DNA of 64,000 bases from Pseudotabrizicola algicola (GCF_010915705.1 NZ_JAAIKE010000007.1:117533-181532); one strand, 5' to 3'; numbered from the stretch's first letter, positions 47,472 through 55,762 are shown. The notes: generated by a model not told the origin, from the letters alone. A program made the numbers and translations.

Positions 47472-48171
47472 CTGGCCATTCTCCGGCTTCGCGCAAAAGC
47501 GCTTCTGCTTCTGCGATCCCGCCGGGATGCCCGACATCGCACCAATCACCCATGTGCAGCACGCCAAAGGCGCGGCCTGCCGCCATCGCGCGGGTCCACG
47601 GCGCATGGAGCGAGAATTTCCGTTCCGCTTCGATTAGCAGTCGCGGATGAATGATCTGGGCGCCAAGGTAGAGATAACCATCACGCCCCTTCGCCCAATC
47701 GACCCTTCCTTGATCGTCCATTACAAAGTCGGATCGGCCTGACGCGCTGCGAGCGCGATGGGCGGGCAGCAACAGAAAAAGCTGGTCCATCCGGTCACCA
47801 TCCCAAGCCAGCATCAATTGCACGAGCGGGTTGGAACCCGTCCAGATCGCGTCGGTGTTAAGGGTCAAAACGGGGCCTTGCCCGAGCAGGGGCAAAGCGG
47901 CCTTCAGGCCACCGCCTGTGTCCAGAATTTCGTCCCGCTCCCACGACAGGATAACCCCGCTCTTTTCCAGATGGGTCGCAATCTGCTCGCCAAGGTAATG
48001 CAGGTTTACCACCTCATGCCGCAAGCCGGCTGCCGCCGCGACCCGTCGTGCATGGTCGATCAGCGCCAGCCCCGCAACTTTCACCAAAGGCTTTGGCAAA
48101 GTCGCCGTCAGCGCACCCATACGGGTGCCGAAACCAGCGGCGAAATACATCAATGGGAATGGATCGCGCAT
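47464..48171 (-). CDS. murU: MurNAc-1-phosphate uridylyltransferase-like nucleotidyltransferase
   Basis: The 235-residue nucleotidyltransferase has the start FAAGFGTRMGALTATLPKPLVKV (loop and catalytic lysine region) and TLNTDAIWTG, where the aspartate binds metal. It lies next to an anomeric kinase gene, the pairing known for amgK-murU. That pathway converts recycled MurNAc to UDP-MurNAc, bypassing early cell-wall synthesis. By sequence alone it could be another sugar-1-phosphate nucleotidyltransferase; the neighbour decides. It overlaps amgK by 22 bp. Confidence 0.8.
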   Translation of the reverse strand: MRDPFPLMYFAAGFGTRMGALTATLPKPLVKVAGLALIDHARRVAAAAGLRHEVVNLHYLGEQIATHLEKSGVILSWERDEILDTGGGLKAALPLLGQGPVLTLNTDAIWTGSNPLVQLMLAWDGDRMDQLFLLLPAHRARSASGRSDFVMDDQGRVDWAKGRDGYLYLGAQIIHPRLLIEAERKFSLHAPWTRAMAAGRAFGVLHMGDWCDVGHPGGIAEAEALLREAGEWPDV

Positions 48172-49163
48172 TTATCCCCGATGGTTTGCAAGACATGGTG
48201 ACTGGGTGGCGGCAAAAGCGGCGCGCAGATTTTGCGCAGATCGGCAAGGGCAGGATGGGCCAGGTTCTGCTGAAGCTGCGCCCAGACGCGCGGGATCAGA
48301 CGTAGGTATCCCGATTTGCCCGAAACCAGGCAAAGCCGCGCAAACACGCCCAGTATCCGCAAAGCGCGCTGGGCACCAAGAACGGCACATTCGGTTTGAA
48401 TGCTTGCCATATCGCGGCCCGTTGCCGCCGCAAAATGGGTGGTGACCTGACGGGCAACATCCGGCGAAACATCGCGGCGCGCGTCTTGCAACATTGAAAC
48501 CAGATCGTAACCCGGCTGTCCCATCTGCGCGAGCTGGAAATCGAGAAGCCCGACGGACGCGACCCCGTGTCGACCGGGCAGATGCAACAGGTTTTCCGCG
48601 TGATAATCCCGCAGGATCATCACCCGCGCCCCATCCGCATGTCGCCCCAGCACCCCGGCAAGCGCCGAGACAAAGGCCGATTTTTCGGGGCGCTGCCCGG
48701 TTGCGGCATAAGCATACCAGTCGAGCGCAAACCCTGCTGCTTCCGCCCAGTCTGAGGCGGAAAGATTTGGCAGGCCATCGGGGGCGGGGTGTCGGTGCAG
48801 ATGCACCAAGACGTCTGCTGCGGCGGTGTAAAGAGCGGTTTCGCGCTGGGGCTCTGCAGCAACAACGCGCGCAAACAGCGCGTCGCCCAGATCTTCGATC
48901 AGCAAAAAACCTTGCGCGTAATCTTCTGCCAGCACCTTTGGCGCGGACAGGCCAATGCTGCGCAGATGTCTGGCAATGGCGACGAAGACTGCTGGATCAT
49001 CGCCAGATCCGGGTGGTGCATCCATCAACACGGCTGATTCACCGGAGCGGGTGAGCCTGTCATAGCTGCGGTCTGATGCATCGCCTGCCAGAAAGTGCCT
49101 GTCTGCGTCGCCCCAGCCATGCCTGGCAAGAAAGGCTATGGAATCTGCCTTCCGGTCAGTCAT
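48150..49163 (-). CDS. amgK: Anomeric MurNAc/GlcNAc kinase-like phosphotransferase
   Basis: The 337-residue protein has an aminoglycoside-phosphotransferase fold: the active-site region ILRDYHAENLLHLP (catalytic D with HAEN) and LLDFQLAQMGQPGYDLVSML (metal-binding D). In the AmgK family it phosphorylates the anomeric carbon of MurNAc or GlcNAc. The gene beside murU supports this role over antibiotic resistance. The start at 49163 (MTDRKADS) overlaps tsaE by 8 bp. Confidence 0.8.
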   Translation of the reverse strand: MTDRKADSIAFLARHGWGDADRHFLAGDASDRSYDRLTRSGESAVLMDAPPGSGDDPAVFVAIARHLRSIGLSAPKVLAEDYAQGFLLIEDLGDALFARVVAAEPQRETALYTAAADVLVHLHRHPAPDGLPNLSASDWAEAAGFALDWYAYAATGQRPEKSAFVSALAGVLGRHADGARVMILRDYHAENLLHLPGRHGVASVGLLDFQLAQMGQPGYDLVSMLQDARRDVSPDVARQVTTHFAAATGRDMASIQTECAVLGAQRALRILGVFARLCLVSGKSGYLRLIPRVWAQLQQNLAHPALADLRKICAPLLPPPSHHVLQTIGDKCAIHSH

Positions 49164-49620
49164 CAAGTGCCTCTGCAAGCGCCGGGCGGTTGGCAAATCC
49201 TATCACGGCACGCCGACCTTCGCCCTCTGGCGACAATGCGACGCGGATTGCCTCATCCGGTTGATAGGGGCCAAGCCGTTCAGGCCACTCTACCAGACAG
49301 ATTGCCGTTGCAAATGCCTCATCCAGCCCCAATTCCAGAACCTCGTCGGGGTGCGACAGCCGATAGAGATCAGCATGCCAGATATCACCCTCAGCGTCTT
49401 CATAGGTTTGCACCAAGGTGAAGGTTGGTGATGGCACGTCTTCCTCCCGCCCAAGACGCGCACGGATGACCGCTCGGCACAGTTGAGATTTTCCTGCCCC
49501 GATCGGTCCGGTCAGCAGAACGGTATCGCCCGGGCGAAGGTGGCTTGCCAAGACACGGCCAAGCGCATCGGTCGCCTCTTCAAACGGCAGGAAAAGGCTG
49601 TGTTCTGTCAACTCGGGCAT
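49156..49620 (-). CDS. tsaE: tRNA t6A biosynthesis ATPase TsaE
   Basis: The 154-residue P-loop protein has Walker A LLTGPIGAGKSQLCRAV, SPTFTLVQTYE and HADLYRLSHPDEVLELGLDE, typical of TsaE (YjeE). It supports the TsaD-TsaB complex that makes threonylcarbamoyl adenosine on tRNA. The partner tsaD lies at 58706-59812. It starts at 49620; the reading to 49650 has no ribosome-binding support. Confidence 0.95.
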   Translation of the reverse strand: MPELTEHSLFLPFEEATDALGRVLASHLRPGDTVLLTGPIGAGKSQLCRAVIRARLGREEDVPSPTFTLVQTYEDAEGDIWHADLYRLSHPDEVLELGLDEAFATAICLVEWPERLGPYQPDEAIRVALSPEGEGRRAVIGFANRPALAEALDD

Positions 49621-49665
49621 TTGCGCAGTTTTACCGCGCTGCGCGCGCACCGCAAGCCGAACCCC

Positions 49666-51240
49666 TCAGGCAGATCGCCGTTCATGGGCTGAAAACTGCA
49701 GTTTATCCTTTGTGTCATGCTCTGCTCGAAAACTGACCAAAGTCGCTCCGGCAGAAAGGGGCGTGAAGCGGCAGCTTATCAGGCGCCCGTCCAGCATGCG
49801 CACCTCATCGCTCCAGATGGTGCGGTCGCCTATGGTGCAGACAAATTCCTCGGCCTCTGCCCAGACCCCATTCGGAGCGGTTTTGCTGCGCCAGTGGCGC
49901 GCCAAGGAGGTGATTCCGTCTGTTGTGAGATTTTCGGCCGGGTCATGACCCCAAAGTTTGGCATAGGCGGCATTTGTCATCACCAGAATGCCGGTCTCTG
50001 AAAACACGGCCATTGCCTCATCCATGGAGTCGATCACCGACTGTCCAAGCTCGAGATCCGCGCGATAGCGGCGGGTGCGGGTGATTTCGTTCGAAATGTC
50101 TTCAATCATCAGGGCTAGCGCCCCGTTAGGATGCGGCCTGCCGATCACTTTATAGGTCTGGCCGCCTGGCAGGTTCCATGTTTCCTCATAGACACCGGAT
50201 GCCGCCGCGCGTTCCATATCTGTGATCTGCTTGCGCCAACCGCGATAGTCCTTCGGTTCTGGCACCATGTTCTGATCGCGCAGGGCATCCAGCACGGCCA
50301 GAAGCGAAGGTCGGCGCGACAGGAAATCGGGTGGCAGGCCCGTCAGGTCCAAGAGGGCAGGATTGAAAAGCTGCAAGTGGCGCCGACTATCAAAAATTGC
50401 CAGCCCGATGGGCAAATGCGCAAAGGTCTTGGCCAACGTCTGCATGAAATCGCGCAATGTGGCCTCTGCCTGCACGGCGGAATCGGCATGGAGGGCATAG
50501 ACCCGAAGCCCATCTCCATCAGGCATGCTGATAAGATCGAACCAAGCCGCCGAGCCGTCGGGAAACCGCAACTTTTGACGCTGGCCAGAAGCGCCCTGCT
50601 GCGTGGCGGTCTTGTCAAACAGGCGGGGGAGGGGCCAGGTAAGCTCTTTCCCCGGCGGCAGCAGATCGCCGGCATTCAGAAGATAGGCGGTATTGGCCCA
50701 TATAATATCGCCATTATCTTTTTCACGCCACGCCAGAAAAGGTGCGCGGGACAGCATGGATTGGAGAAAAGCCAGTTCTTCTGTCATGGACCGATGGGCC
50801 AGCGGATCTTGCCCAAAGCCCCTGCCTTCCGTCTCCGGATCAACAATGGTGATGCGCGAAAGCCCGCCCCGCTGTTCGGCCAGCACAAGTAGGGGCTGTT
50901 CTGCCGTTTCATCCGAAGCCAGTGTTACCACTCCTTCATCAGGCAGTTTCGACAATTGTTCTTCGATCCTGGGAAACACTTTCGACAGATAGGCCAGAAG
51001 CTTCACCCACGCGGTGCCGGGAGCGGGCGATGCCGCCAACAGTGCCTGAGCGCCTGGAGTGCAGTCGATCAGCGTATCGCCATCGAACAGAAACAAGGCC
51101 CCCTTTTGTCGTTCGTCGAATATGCTTTCGCGAACAGGCTTTCGGTTGGCTTGCAGCGCGGTAAGCAAAAGAATGCCACCAAGAGCGGCGAGAATAGCTG
51201 TCAAGCCTATGCCGAGGCCGAAGATGAAAGAGCTATCCAT
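49666..51240 (-). CDS. divL: DivL-like membrane PAS protein without a kinase domain
   Basis: The 524-residue protein has one N-terminal membrane helix (about 5-30) and at least three PAS-like regions (about 150-250, 265-385 and 395-500; for example LPIGLAIFDSRRHLQLFNPALLDLTG). It stops after the last PAS (RAEHDTKDKLQFSAHERRSA) with no phosphorylation helix or ATPase domain. DivL in Caulobacter also sits upstream of tsaE, and in Rhodobacter capsulatus a PAS-only DivL controls CtrA. So the name rests on synteny and layout. A tandem CtrA motif lies in its promoter region. Confidence 0.7.
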   Translation of the reverse strand: MDSSFIFGLGIGLTAILAALGGILLLTALQANRKPVRESIFDERQKGALFLFDGDTLIDCTPGAQALLAASPAPGTAWVKLLAYLSKVFPRIEEQLSKLPDEGVVTLASDETAEQPLLVLAEQRGGLSRITIVDPETEGRGFGQDPLAHRSMTEELAFLQSMLSRAPFLAWREKDNGDIIWANTAYLLNAGDLLPPGKELTWPLPRLFDKTATQQGASGQRQKLRFPDGSAAWFDLISMPDGDGLRVYALHADSAVQAEATLRDFMQTLAKTFAHLPIGLAIFDSRRHLQLFNPALLDLTGLPPDFLSRRPSLLAVLDALRDQNMVPEPKDYRGWRKQITDMERAAASGVYEETWNLPGGQTYKVIGRPHPNGALALMIEDISNEITRTRRYRADLELGQSVIDSMDEAMAVFSETGILVMTNAAYAKLWGHDPAENLTTDGITSLARHWRSKTAPNGVWAEAEEFVCTIGDRTIWSDEVRMLDGRLISCRFTPLSAGATLVSFRAEHDTKDKLQFSAHERRSA

Positions 51241-51286
51241 CAGGTTCCCGCGGAAACAACGTAGCGTCAACCTATGGTATAGTTTG

Positions 51287-51312
51287 TTAAGACAAAGTTA
51301 ACACAACGTTAA
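51287..51312. promoter_or_regulatory. Tandem CtrA-binding motif upstream of the divL-like gene
   Basis: Three TTAA half-sites lie at 51287, 51298 and 51309, each separated by seven bases, so two full TTAA-N7-TTAA CtrA boxes share the middle half. They are 47-72 bp upstream of the divL-like start codon. The only gene starting downstream of them is that leftward one. Confidence 0.75.
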
Positions 51313-51362
51313 ACTCGGTTTTGGATAAACAAGTGGCGATATCCTTAGCCTATTTTTTCCGC

Positions 51363-52751
51363 TTATGCCCCGAAAGGTGCATTTTGCCCCAAGGCACGGT
51401 CAGGTGATTGCGCCAAGCGCTCCGACGGCCATACAACCTCGACGATTGCGCCGCTACGCAAGGGGCGCTCTGCCGGGGTCAGAAACGGGTCTGATGCGTT
51501 GCCAAAGGTAAGGTCGGCGCCGGTTCGCTCGAGGAGGGTTTTTGCGATGAACAGGCCCAGACCCATGCCTTCATATTCCGGGCGCATTGCCAGATCCTGC
51601 GAAGATCTGCGGCTGCGCACAAAGGGATCGCCGATTCTACCAATCACATGCGATGGAAATCCATCGCCATCGTCGACGATACGGATGCTGATCGTGTGTT
51701 CCGTCCACTCGCCATGCACCCAAACGGTCGAGTTTGCGAAGTCGACAGCGTTCTGGATCAGGTTGCGCAACCCGTGAATGACTTCTGGACGCCGGCTGAC
51801 TGTCGGCTGGCGCTCGCTGCCGCCCTGTCCGGGCAGAAAGGTAAGCTCCACATGTTTGCCGCGGGTTTGATGGGGTTCTGCCGCTTCTGTCACCAGCACG
51901 GCAAGTGGAACCGAGCGCATGTGGAGATCGTCTTTTCCGGCGCGGCCCATGGAATGAAGGATGTCACGGCATCTATCAGCCTGCTCGCGGATCAGCCGCG
52001 CGTCTTCCAGAAGCGCAGGTTGCCCTTCCAGCTCGTCCATCATTTCGGCTGACACAAGTTTGATGGTCGCAAGCGGCGTTCCCAGTTCATGCGCGGCGGC
52101 CGCGACAACGCCGCCAAGATCGGTCAGCTTCTGTTCCCGCGCCAAGGCCATCTGGGTCGCCAGAAGGGCATCGGACATGGACCGGATTTCTGTGGCGATC
52201 CGGCGGGAGTAGAAGCCAAGAAAGAGGATACCGATCACGATCGACAACCAGAAACCGAACTCAAAGAGCGTGGGGATCGAAAGGACGGAGCCATCCGAGT
52301 ATTGCAGGGGCACATGCACAAAGGCGATCACCGTGATGAAAATGATCGACAGGCTGCCCAGAAAAAGCGTTGTGCGCAGTTCAAGCGCAGAGGCGGAAAT
52401 GGTGACGGGCGCGAGGATCAGTAGCGCAAACGGGTTTGTCAGCCCCCCCGTGAGATACAACAGAAACGAAAGCTGCGAGAGATCGAAAAGCAGCACCAGC
52501 ATCGCCTCGGCTTCCGAGAGGCGCTTGTTTTCAGGGAACACGAAGACCGACACAAGGTTCGCGACGATGGAAGCCCCGACCGCCAGATAGCATAGCCCCA
52601 GAGGCAACTGCATTTCGTAATAGCGATCTGCCACGGTGATTGCGGCCAATTGTCCCGCTATGGCCATCCAACGGAGGAAAATAAGGGTTCTGAGGCGCAC
52701 CCAGTCGCTGCGTGTATCACGGGAAAGCAAAGCAGCGCCTTGGGAAAGCAT
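51363..52751 (-). CDS. regB: Redox sensor histidine kinase RegB (PrrB)
   Basis: The 462-residue kinase has six membrane helices in the first 185 residues, with the ubiquinone-associated GGLTNPF motif at 102-108. The phosphorylated histidine is H221 in AAAAHELGTPLATI, and C261 in DRCRDIL matches the redox-active cysteine of the family. The ATPase boxes are LIQNAVDFA, DDGDGF and MGLGLFIAKTLLERTGA. It phosphorylates RegA under low oxygen. It diverges from senC-regA across 104 bp. Confidence 0.95.
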   Translation of the reverse strand: MLSQGAALLSRDTRSDWVRLRTLIFLRWMAIAGQLAAITVADRYYEMQLPLGLCYLAVGASIVANLVSVFVFPENKRLSEAEAMLVLLFDLSQLSFLLYLTGGLTNPFALLILAPVTISASALELRTTLFLGSLSIIFITVIAFVHVPLQYSDGSVLSIPTLFEFGFWLSIVIGILFLGFYSRRIATEIRSMSDALLATQMALAREQKLTDLGGVVAAAAHELGTPLATIKLVSAEMMDELEGQPALLEDARLIREQADRCRDILHSMGRAGKDDLHMRSVPLAVLVTEAAEPHQTRGKHVELTFLPGQGGSERQPTVSRRPEVIHGLRNLIQNAVDFANSTVWVHGEWTEHTISIRIVDDGDGFPSHVIGRIGDPFVRSRRSSQDLAMRPEYEGMGLGLFIAKTLLERTGADLTFGNASDPFLTPAERPLRSGAIVEVVWPSERLAQSPDRALGQNAPFGA

Positions 52752-52855
52752 GGTATCCCTCGTCCAATGTCAGTATCTAGACCAGTGTTAGGCGCGCTTG
52801 CTCTCGGGATCAATGCGCGGACCCGGGCAGGCAAGAGTTAACGTGGAGAGCGACG

Positions 52856-53479
52856 ATGACGAGATTTTATGCAGCACTTGCTGCTGCGGCAGTGGCCGGG
52901 CTTCTCGGCGGAACCGGACTCTATGTCTACCTGAAGCAAGAGGATGATGCCTTCGCACAGTGCCGTGGCGGTCAGGTGGGTGGCGGCGACATTGGCGGCC
53001 CCTTCACGCTGGTGGATGAGAGCGGGGCGACTGTCACCGATGCCGATGTGCTGACCAAGCCATCCCTCATTTACTTTGGTTATACCTTCTGTCCGGATGT
53101 CTGCCCACTCGACGCCGCCCGAAACGCGGACGCCGTTGATCTGCTGGAAGAAATGGGCGTGGACGTAACGCCTGTCTTCATTTCGGTCGACCCCGAGCGG
53201 GATACGCCAGAAGTTCTGGCTGAATTCACCGATAACCTTCACCCCAAAATGATTGGCCTGACCGGAACGCCCGAACAGGTCAGAACGGCTTCACAGGCCT
53301 ATAAGACCTTTTACCGCAAGCAGGATGGCGACCCGGATTACTATCTGGTGGACCATTCGACTTTTACCTATCTGACTTTGCCGGGCGTGGGCTTTGTCGA
53401 CTTCTTCCGCCGCGATGACACCGCCGAACAGATGGCGCAGCGCGTTGCCTGCTTTGCCGCAAATGCACCTTCCCGCTAG
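52856..53479 (+). CDS. senC: SCO1/SenC copper chaperone
   Basis: The 207-residue protein has an N-terminal membrane anchor (about 5-26) and a thioredoxin-like domain with the copper motif FCPDVCP (C79, C83) and the third ligand H167 in VDHSTF. SenC/Sco proteins deliver copper to the CuA site of cytochrome oxidase in the periplasm and also influence RegB signalling. It sits between regB and regA, the arrangement of Rhodobacter. The CuA subunit at 3144-3854 is a possible client. Confidence 0.94.
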   Translation: MTRFYAALAAAAVAGLLGGTGLYVYLKQEDDAFAQCRGGQVGGGDIGGPFTLVDESGATVTDADVLTKPSLIYFGYTFCPDVCPLDAARNADAVDLLEEMGVDVTPVFISVDPERDTPEVLAEFTDNLHPKMIGLTGTPEQVRTASQAYKTFYRKQDGDPDYYLVDHSTFTYLTLPGVGFVDFFRRDDTAEQMAQRVACFAANAPSR

Positions 53480-53484
53480 AAAAA

Positions 53485-53513
53485 TTGACCCGGGCAGATA
53501 AGCAACCTAGTTT
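53485..53513 (+). promoter_or_regulatory. Candidate sigma-70 promoter of regA
   Basis: TTGACC (-35) and TAGTTT (-10) are separated by 17 bases just after senC and 34 bases before the regA start. It would allow regA-hvrA to be expressed apart from senC. Confidence 0.35.
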
Positions 53514-53546
53514 CACTGAAACGCAGGATTTAACAGAGGAAACCCG

Positions 53547-54101
53547 ATGGCAGAAGACGTGACGGCCGATCTGGGACCAGACCGCTCGCTTTTGCTGGTC
53601 GACGACGACGAACCCTTCGTCAAACGTCTGGCACGCGCGATGGAACGTCGGGGGTTTGTTCCCGAGACCGCCGAAAGCGTGGCGGCGGGCAAGGCCATTG
53701 CCCAATCGCGTCCGCCGGCTTTTGCGGTGGTCGATCTGCGGCTTGAAGATGGCAATGGCCTTGATGTCGTGGAAGCGCTTCGTGAACGCCGGCCCGATTG
53801 CCGGATTGTGGTATTGACGGGGTATGGCGCAATTGCAACCGCTGTAGCGGCGGTAAAAATTGGTGCAATCGATTATCTGTCAAAGCCCGCAGATGCCAAC
53901 GATGTGACCAACGCTCTGCTGTCAAAGGGCGCAGCAATGCCTGCACCGCCTGAAAACCCGATGTCTGCTGACAGGGTGCGCTGGGAACATATTCAGCGTG
54001 TCTACGAAATGTGTGACCGCAACGTTTCTGAAACGGCGCGTCGGTTGTCGATGCATCGCAGAACATTGCAGCGGATCTTGGCAAAGCGCAGCCCGAAATA
54101 G
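53547..54101 (+). CDS. regA: Redox response regulator RegA (PrrA)
   Basis: The 184-residue regulator has a receiver domain with acidic pocket LLVDDDEP, phosphoacceptor D63 in AVVDLRLEDGNG, conserved TG and K (VVLTGYGA, YLSKPAD), and a Fis-type helix-turn-helix (NVSETARRLSMHRRTLQRIL) after a short Pro-rich linker. Phosphorylated by RegB, it controls photosynthesis, respiration, nitrogen and carbon fixation genes in this group. Confidence 0.96.
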   Translation: MAEDVTADLGPDRSLLLVDDDEPFVKRLARAMERRGFVPETAESVAAGKAIAQSRPPAFAVVDLRLEDGNGLDVVEALRERRPDCRIVVLTGYGAIATAVAAVKIGAIDYLSKPADANDVTNALLSKGAAMPAPPENPMSADRVRWEHIQRVYEMCDRNVSETARRLSMHRRTLQRILAKRSPK

Positions 54102-54141
54102 CAGCCTTTCCGCTATCCTTGAACATTCCTGCATTTACAGG

Positions 54142-54166
54142 TATTGGAAGGGTTCAACTTCCAATA
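54142..54166 (+). promoter_or_regulatory. Hairpin abutting the hvrA ribosome-binding site
   Basis: A perfect 9-bp inverted repeat (TATTGGAAG / CTTCCAATA) with a 7-base loop lies between regA and hvrA. Its last base is next to the AAGGA that precedes the hvrA GTG. It could tune translation or process the regA-hvrA message. It has no T-run, so it is not an ordinary terminator. Confidence 0.55.
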
Positions 54167-54177
54167 AGGATACTAAC

Positions 54178-54492
54178 GTGGACATAAATTTAAATGAACT
54201 GTCCCTTAAAGAGTTGAAAGATCTTCAGTCGCAAGTTGCCAAGGCCATCAACGGATACGAAGATCGCCGCAAGAAAGAAGCTCTGGCAGAGCTTGAGGAA
54301 AAAGCCCGCGCAATGGGATTTTCATTGGCAGAGTTGACCGGCGTCTCGTCTGGGCGCAAACGCTCTCCGGCGGTCGCAAAGTATGCAAACCCTGACGATC
54401 CTTCGGACACTTGGTCAGGTCGCGGCCGCAAACCACGCTGGTTTGAAGCTGCCTTGCAAGCCGGCAAGAAGGCCGAGGATTTGGCGCTTTGA
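54178..54492 (+). CDS. hvrA: H-NS-family regulator HvrA
   Basis: The 104-residue protein has an N-terminal coiled coil (about 5-46) and the C-terminal H-NS DNA-binding core DTWSGRGRKPRWFEAAL (78-94). Its place after regA matches HvrA of Rhodobacter, a histone-like activator of light- and nitrogen-related genes. The start is a GTG at 54178 after AAGGA. A perfect hairpin sits just before that ribosome-binding site. Confidence 0.88.
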   Translation: MDINLNELSLKELKDLQSQVAKAINGYEDRRKKEALAELEEKARAMGFSLAELTGVSSGRKRSPAVAKYANPDDPSDTWSGRGRKPRWFEAALQAGKKAEDLAL

Positions 54493-54495
54493 TCG

Positions 54496-54524
54496 AAAAG
54501 CCGTCCTTCGGGATGGCTTTTTCA
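54496..54524 (+). terminator. Terminator after hvrA
   Basis: AAAAGCCGTCC and GGATGGCTTTT pair around a TTCG tetraloop and are followed by further T residues. It is a textbook intrinsic terminator; the A-run also serves the convergent gene. Confidence 0.9.
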
Positions 54525-54556
54525 TTTTATGAAATTGTCGGCGCTGGGGCCAGCGA

Positions 54557-55153
54557 TCAGCCGATTTCGTCCAGTAACCTGCTGTGGCGTTCGATGAATT
54601 CGGCGCGAACCGTTGCTGGTGCACGCAGTTCGACTTTCAGCCCCGTCACAAGCGGCGCATTCGGACGTCCGAAAAGCTTGTTTGCCTCGGACTCGGAAAA
54701 TCCCGCAATGCTTACCGCTTCCATCCAGGCAGAAATCCTGTCGGCGGCCTTGATCTGGGCCTTGATCTCGGGCGGGAGCAAGGCGGGCAGGCCAAAACGT
54801 AAATGCACAGCGGCGGCAAGTCTTTCGTCTAGCACGCCATAGGCTGCCCCCACGGCTGCCTTGACGGGGGAAATCATGTCGCCGATCACATATTCCGGCG
54901 CATCGTGAAGAAGCGCTGCCAGTTTCCATCTGGCAGAAATACCAGCAGCCTGTCGGCTGAAGATTTTTTCGACCAACAAGGAATGTTCGGCCACCGAATA
55001 TGGCCAATCGCCCCGCGTCTGGCCGTTCCATCTGGCCACAAAGGCCAAGCCGTGGGCGATGTCCTCGATCTCGATATCCACAGGGGTAGGGTCAAGTAGA
55101 TCTAGCCGCCGACCAGACAGCATCCGTTGCCATGCTCGTTTTGGTTTCGCCAC
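54557..55153 (-). CDS. HD-domain phosphohydrolase (YfbR-like)
   Basis: The 198-residue protein shows the HD metal site: VAEHSLLV (first His), LLHDAPEYVIGDM (His-Asp) and a later AADRISAWMEA segment. This pattern fits YfbR-type nucleotidases and related HD hydrolases acting on nucleotides. The substrate is not clear from sequence. It reads towards hvrA. Confidence 0.8.
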   Translation of the reverse strand: MAKPKRAWQRMLSGRRLDLLDPTPVDIEIEDIAHGLAFVARWNGQTRGDWPYSVAEHSLLVEKIFSRQAAGISARWKLAALLHDAPEYVIGDMISPVKAAVGAAYGVLDERLAAAVHLRFGLPALLPPEIKAQIKAADRISAWMEAVSIAGFSESEANKLFGRPNAPLVTGLKVELRAPATVRAEFIERHSRLLDEIG

Positions 55154-55294
55154 CCCGTTCCTCGCTTTGCAGGTTTATGCGGGTAGGTAACGCCGCGTCT
55201 TTCGCGGATCAAATGCTATCAGCAGGCGAATTTGGAACTTTTTCCGCTTTGCCCTCGTTGACTTTACGAACGAGGTAAATCGAAAGACCATCAG

Positions 55295-55714
55295 ATGTTC
55301 AATCCGCTTCCATTGTTGGCCCTCGGCGCTGTTGCCATTGGGTACTTCGGTGCGATTGACCGCACCAATCGGGCCTTCGACGCAGCCCAGATATCCCCTG
55401 TCGCTGCCTTTCCTGCGACACCGGGCCTTTCGGTCCACGATTTTGTCGCAAAGCTTCCCCAGACCGTCCAGGACCCGCTTTGCGATAATAAAGATGTGAT
55501 CACCGCATCGCTGGCCCATGATTTCGCCGAAGGTTTCCACGCCGAGTGGCTGGAACATCAGGCTAAGGTGGAACTTTGGACTTCGGACGTAATGGGCACC
55601 TGGACCCTCTTGCATGTCGGGAGTGATGGCTTGGCCTGTATCGTCGGTTCAGGTTTTGGCTGGTCAGAGGGCATGGAGGCCCGAGACATTCTGCCAGACA
55701 ATCCGCTTAGCTGA
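55295..55714 (+). CDS. Hypothetical exported or membrane-anchored protein
   Basis: This 139-residue predicted protein starts MFNPLPLLALGAVAIGYFGAI, which may be a signal anchor or signal peptide. The rest is soluble, with many acidic and aromatic residues (EGFHAEWLEHQAKVELW) and two cysteines (in DPLCDNKD and GLACIVG) that could form a disulfide in the periplasm. I do not recognise it. It sits between hvrA and ahcY on the same strand; its ribosome-binding site is weak. Confidence 0.6.
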   Translation: MFNPLPLLALGAVAIGYFGAIDRTNRAFDAAQISPVAAFPATPGLSVHDFVAKLPQTVQDPLCDNKDVITASLAHDFAEGFHAEWLEHQAKVELWTSDVMGTWTLLHVGSDGLACIVGSGFGWSEGMEARDILPDNPLS

Positions 55715-55762
55715 CCAGCCGTTTGCTCCGTTGTTTCAGGCCGTCTTCGATGGTAAGGCCAC

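Noticed and set aside
53510..53522. GTTTCACTGAAAC palindrome before regA as a fourth parS site
   Set aside because: It is shorter by one base and lacks the central CG of TGTTTCACGTGAAACA, so ParB binding is unlikely. It is also inside a plausible regA promoter.
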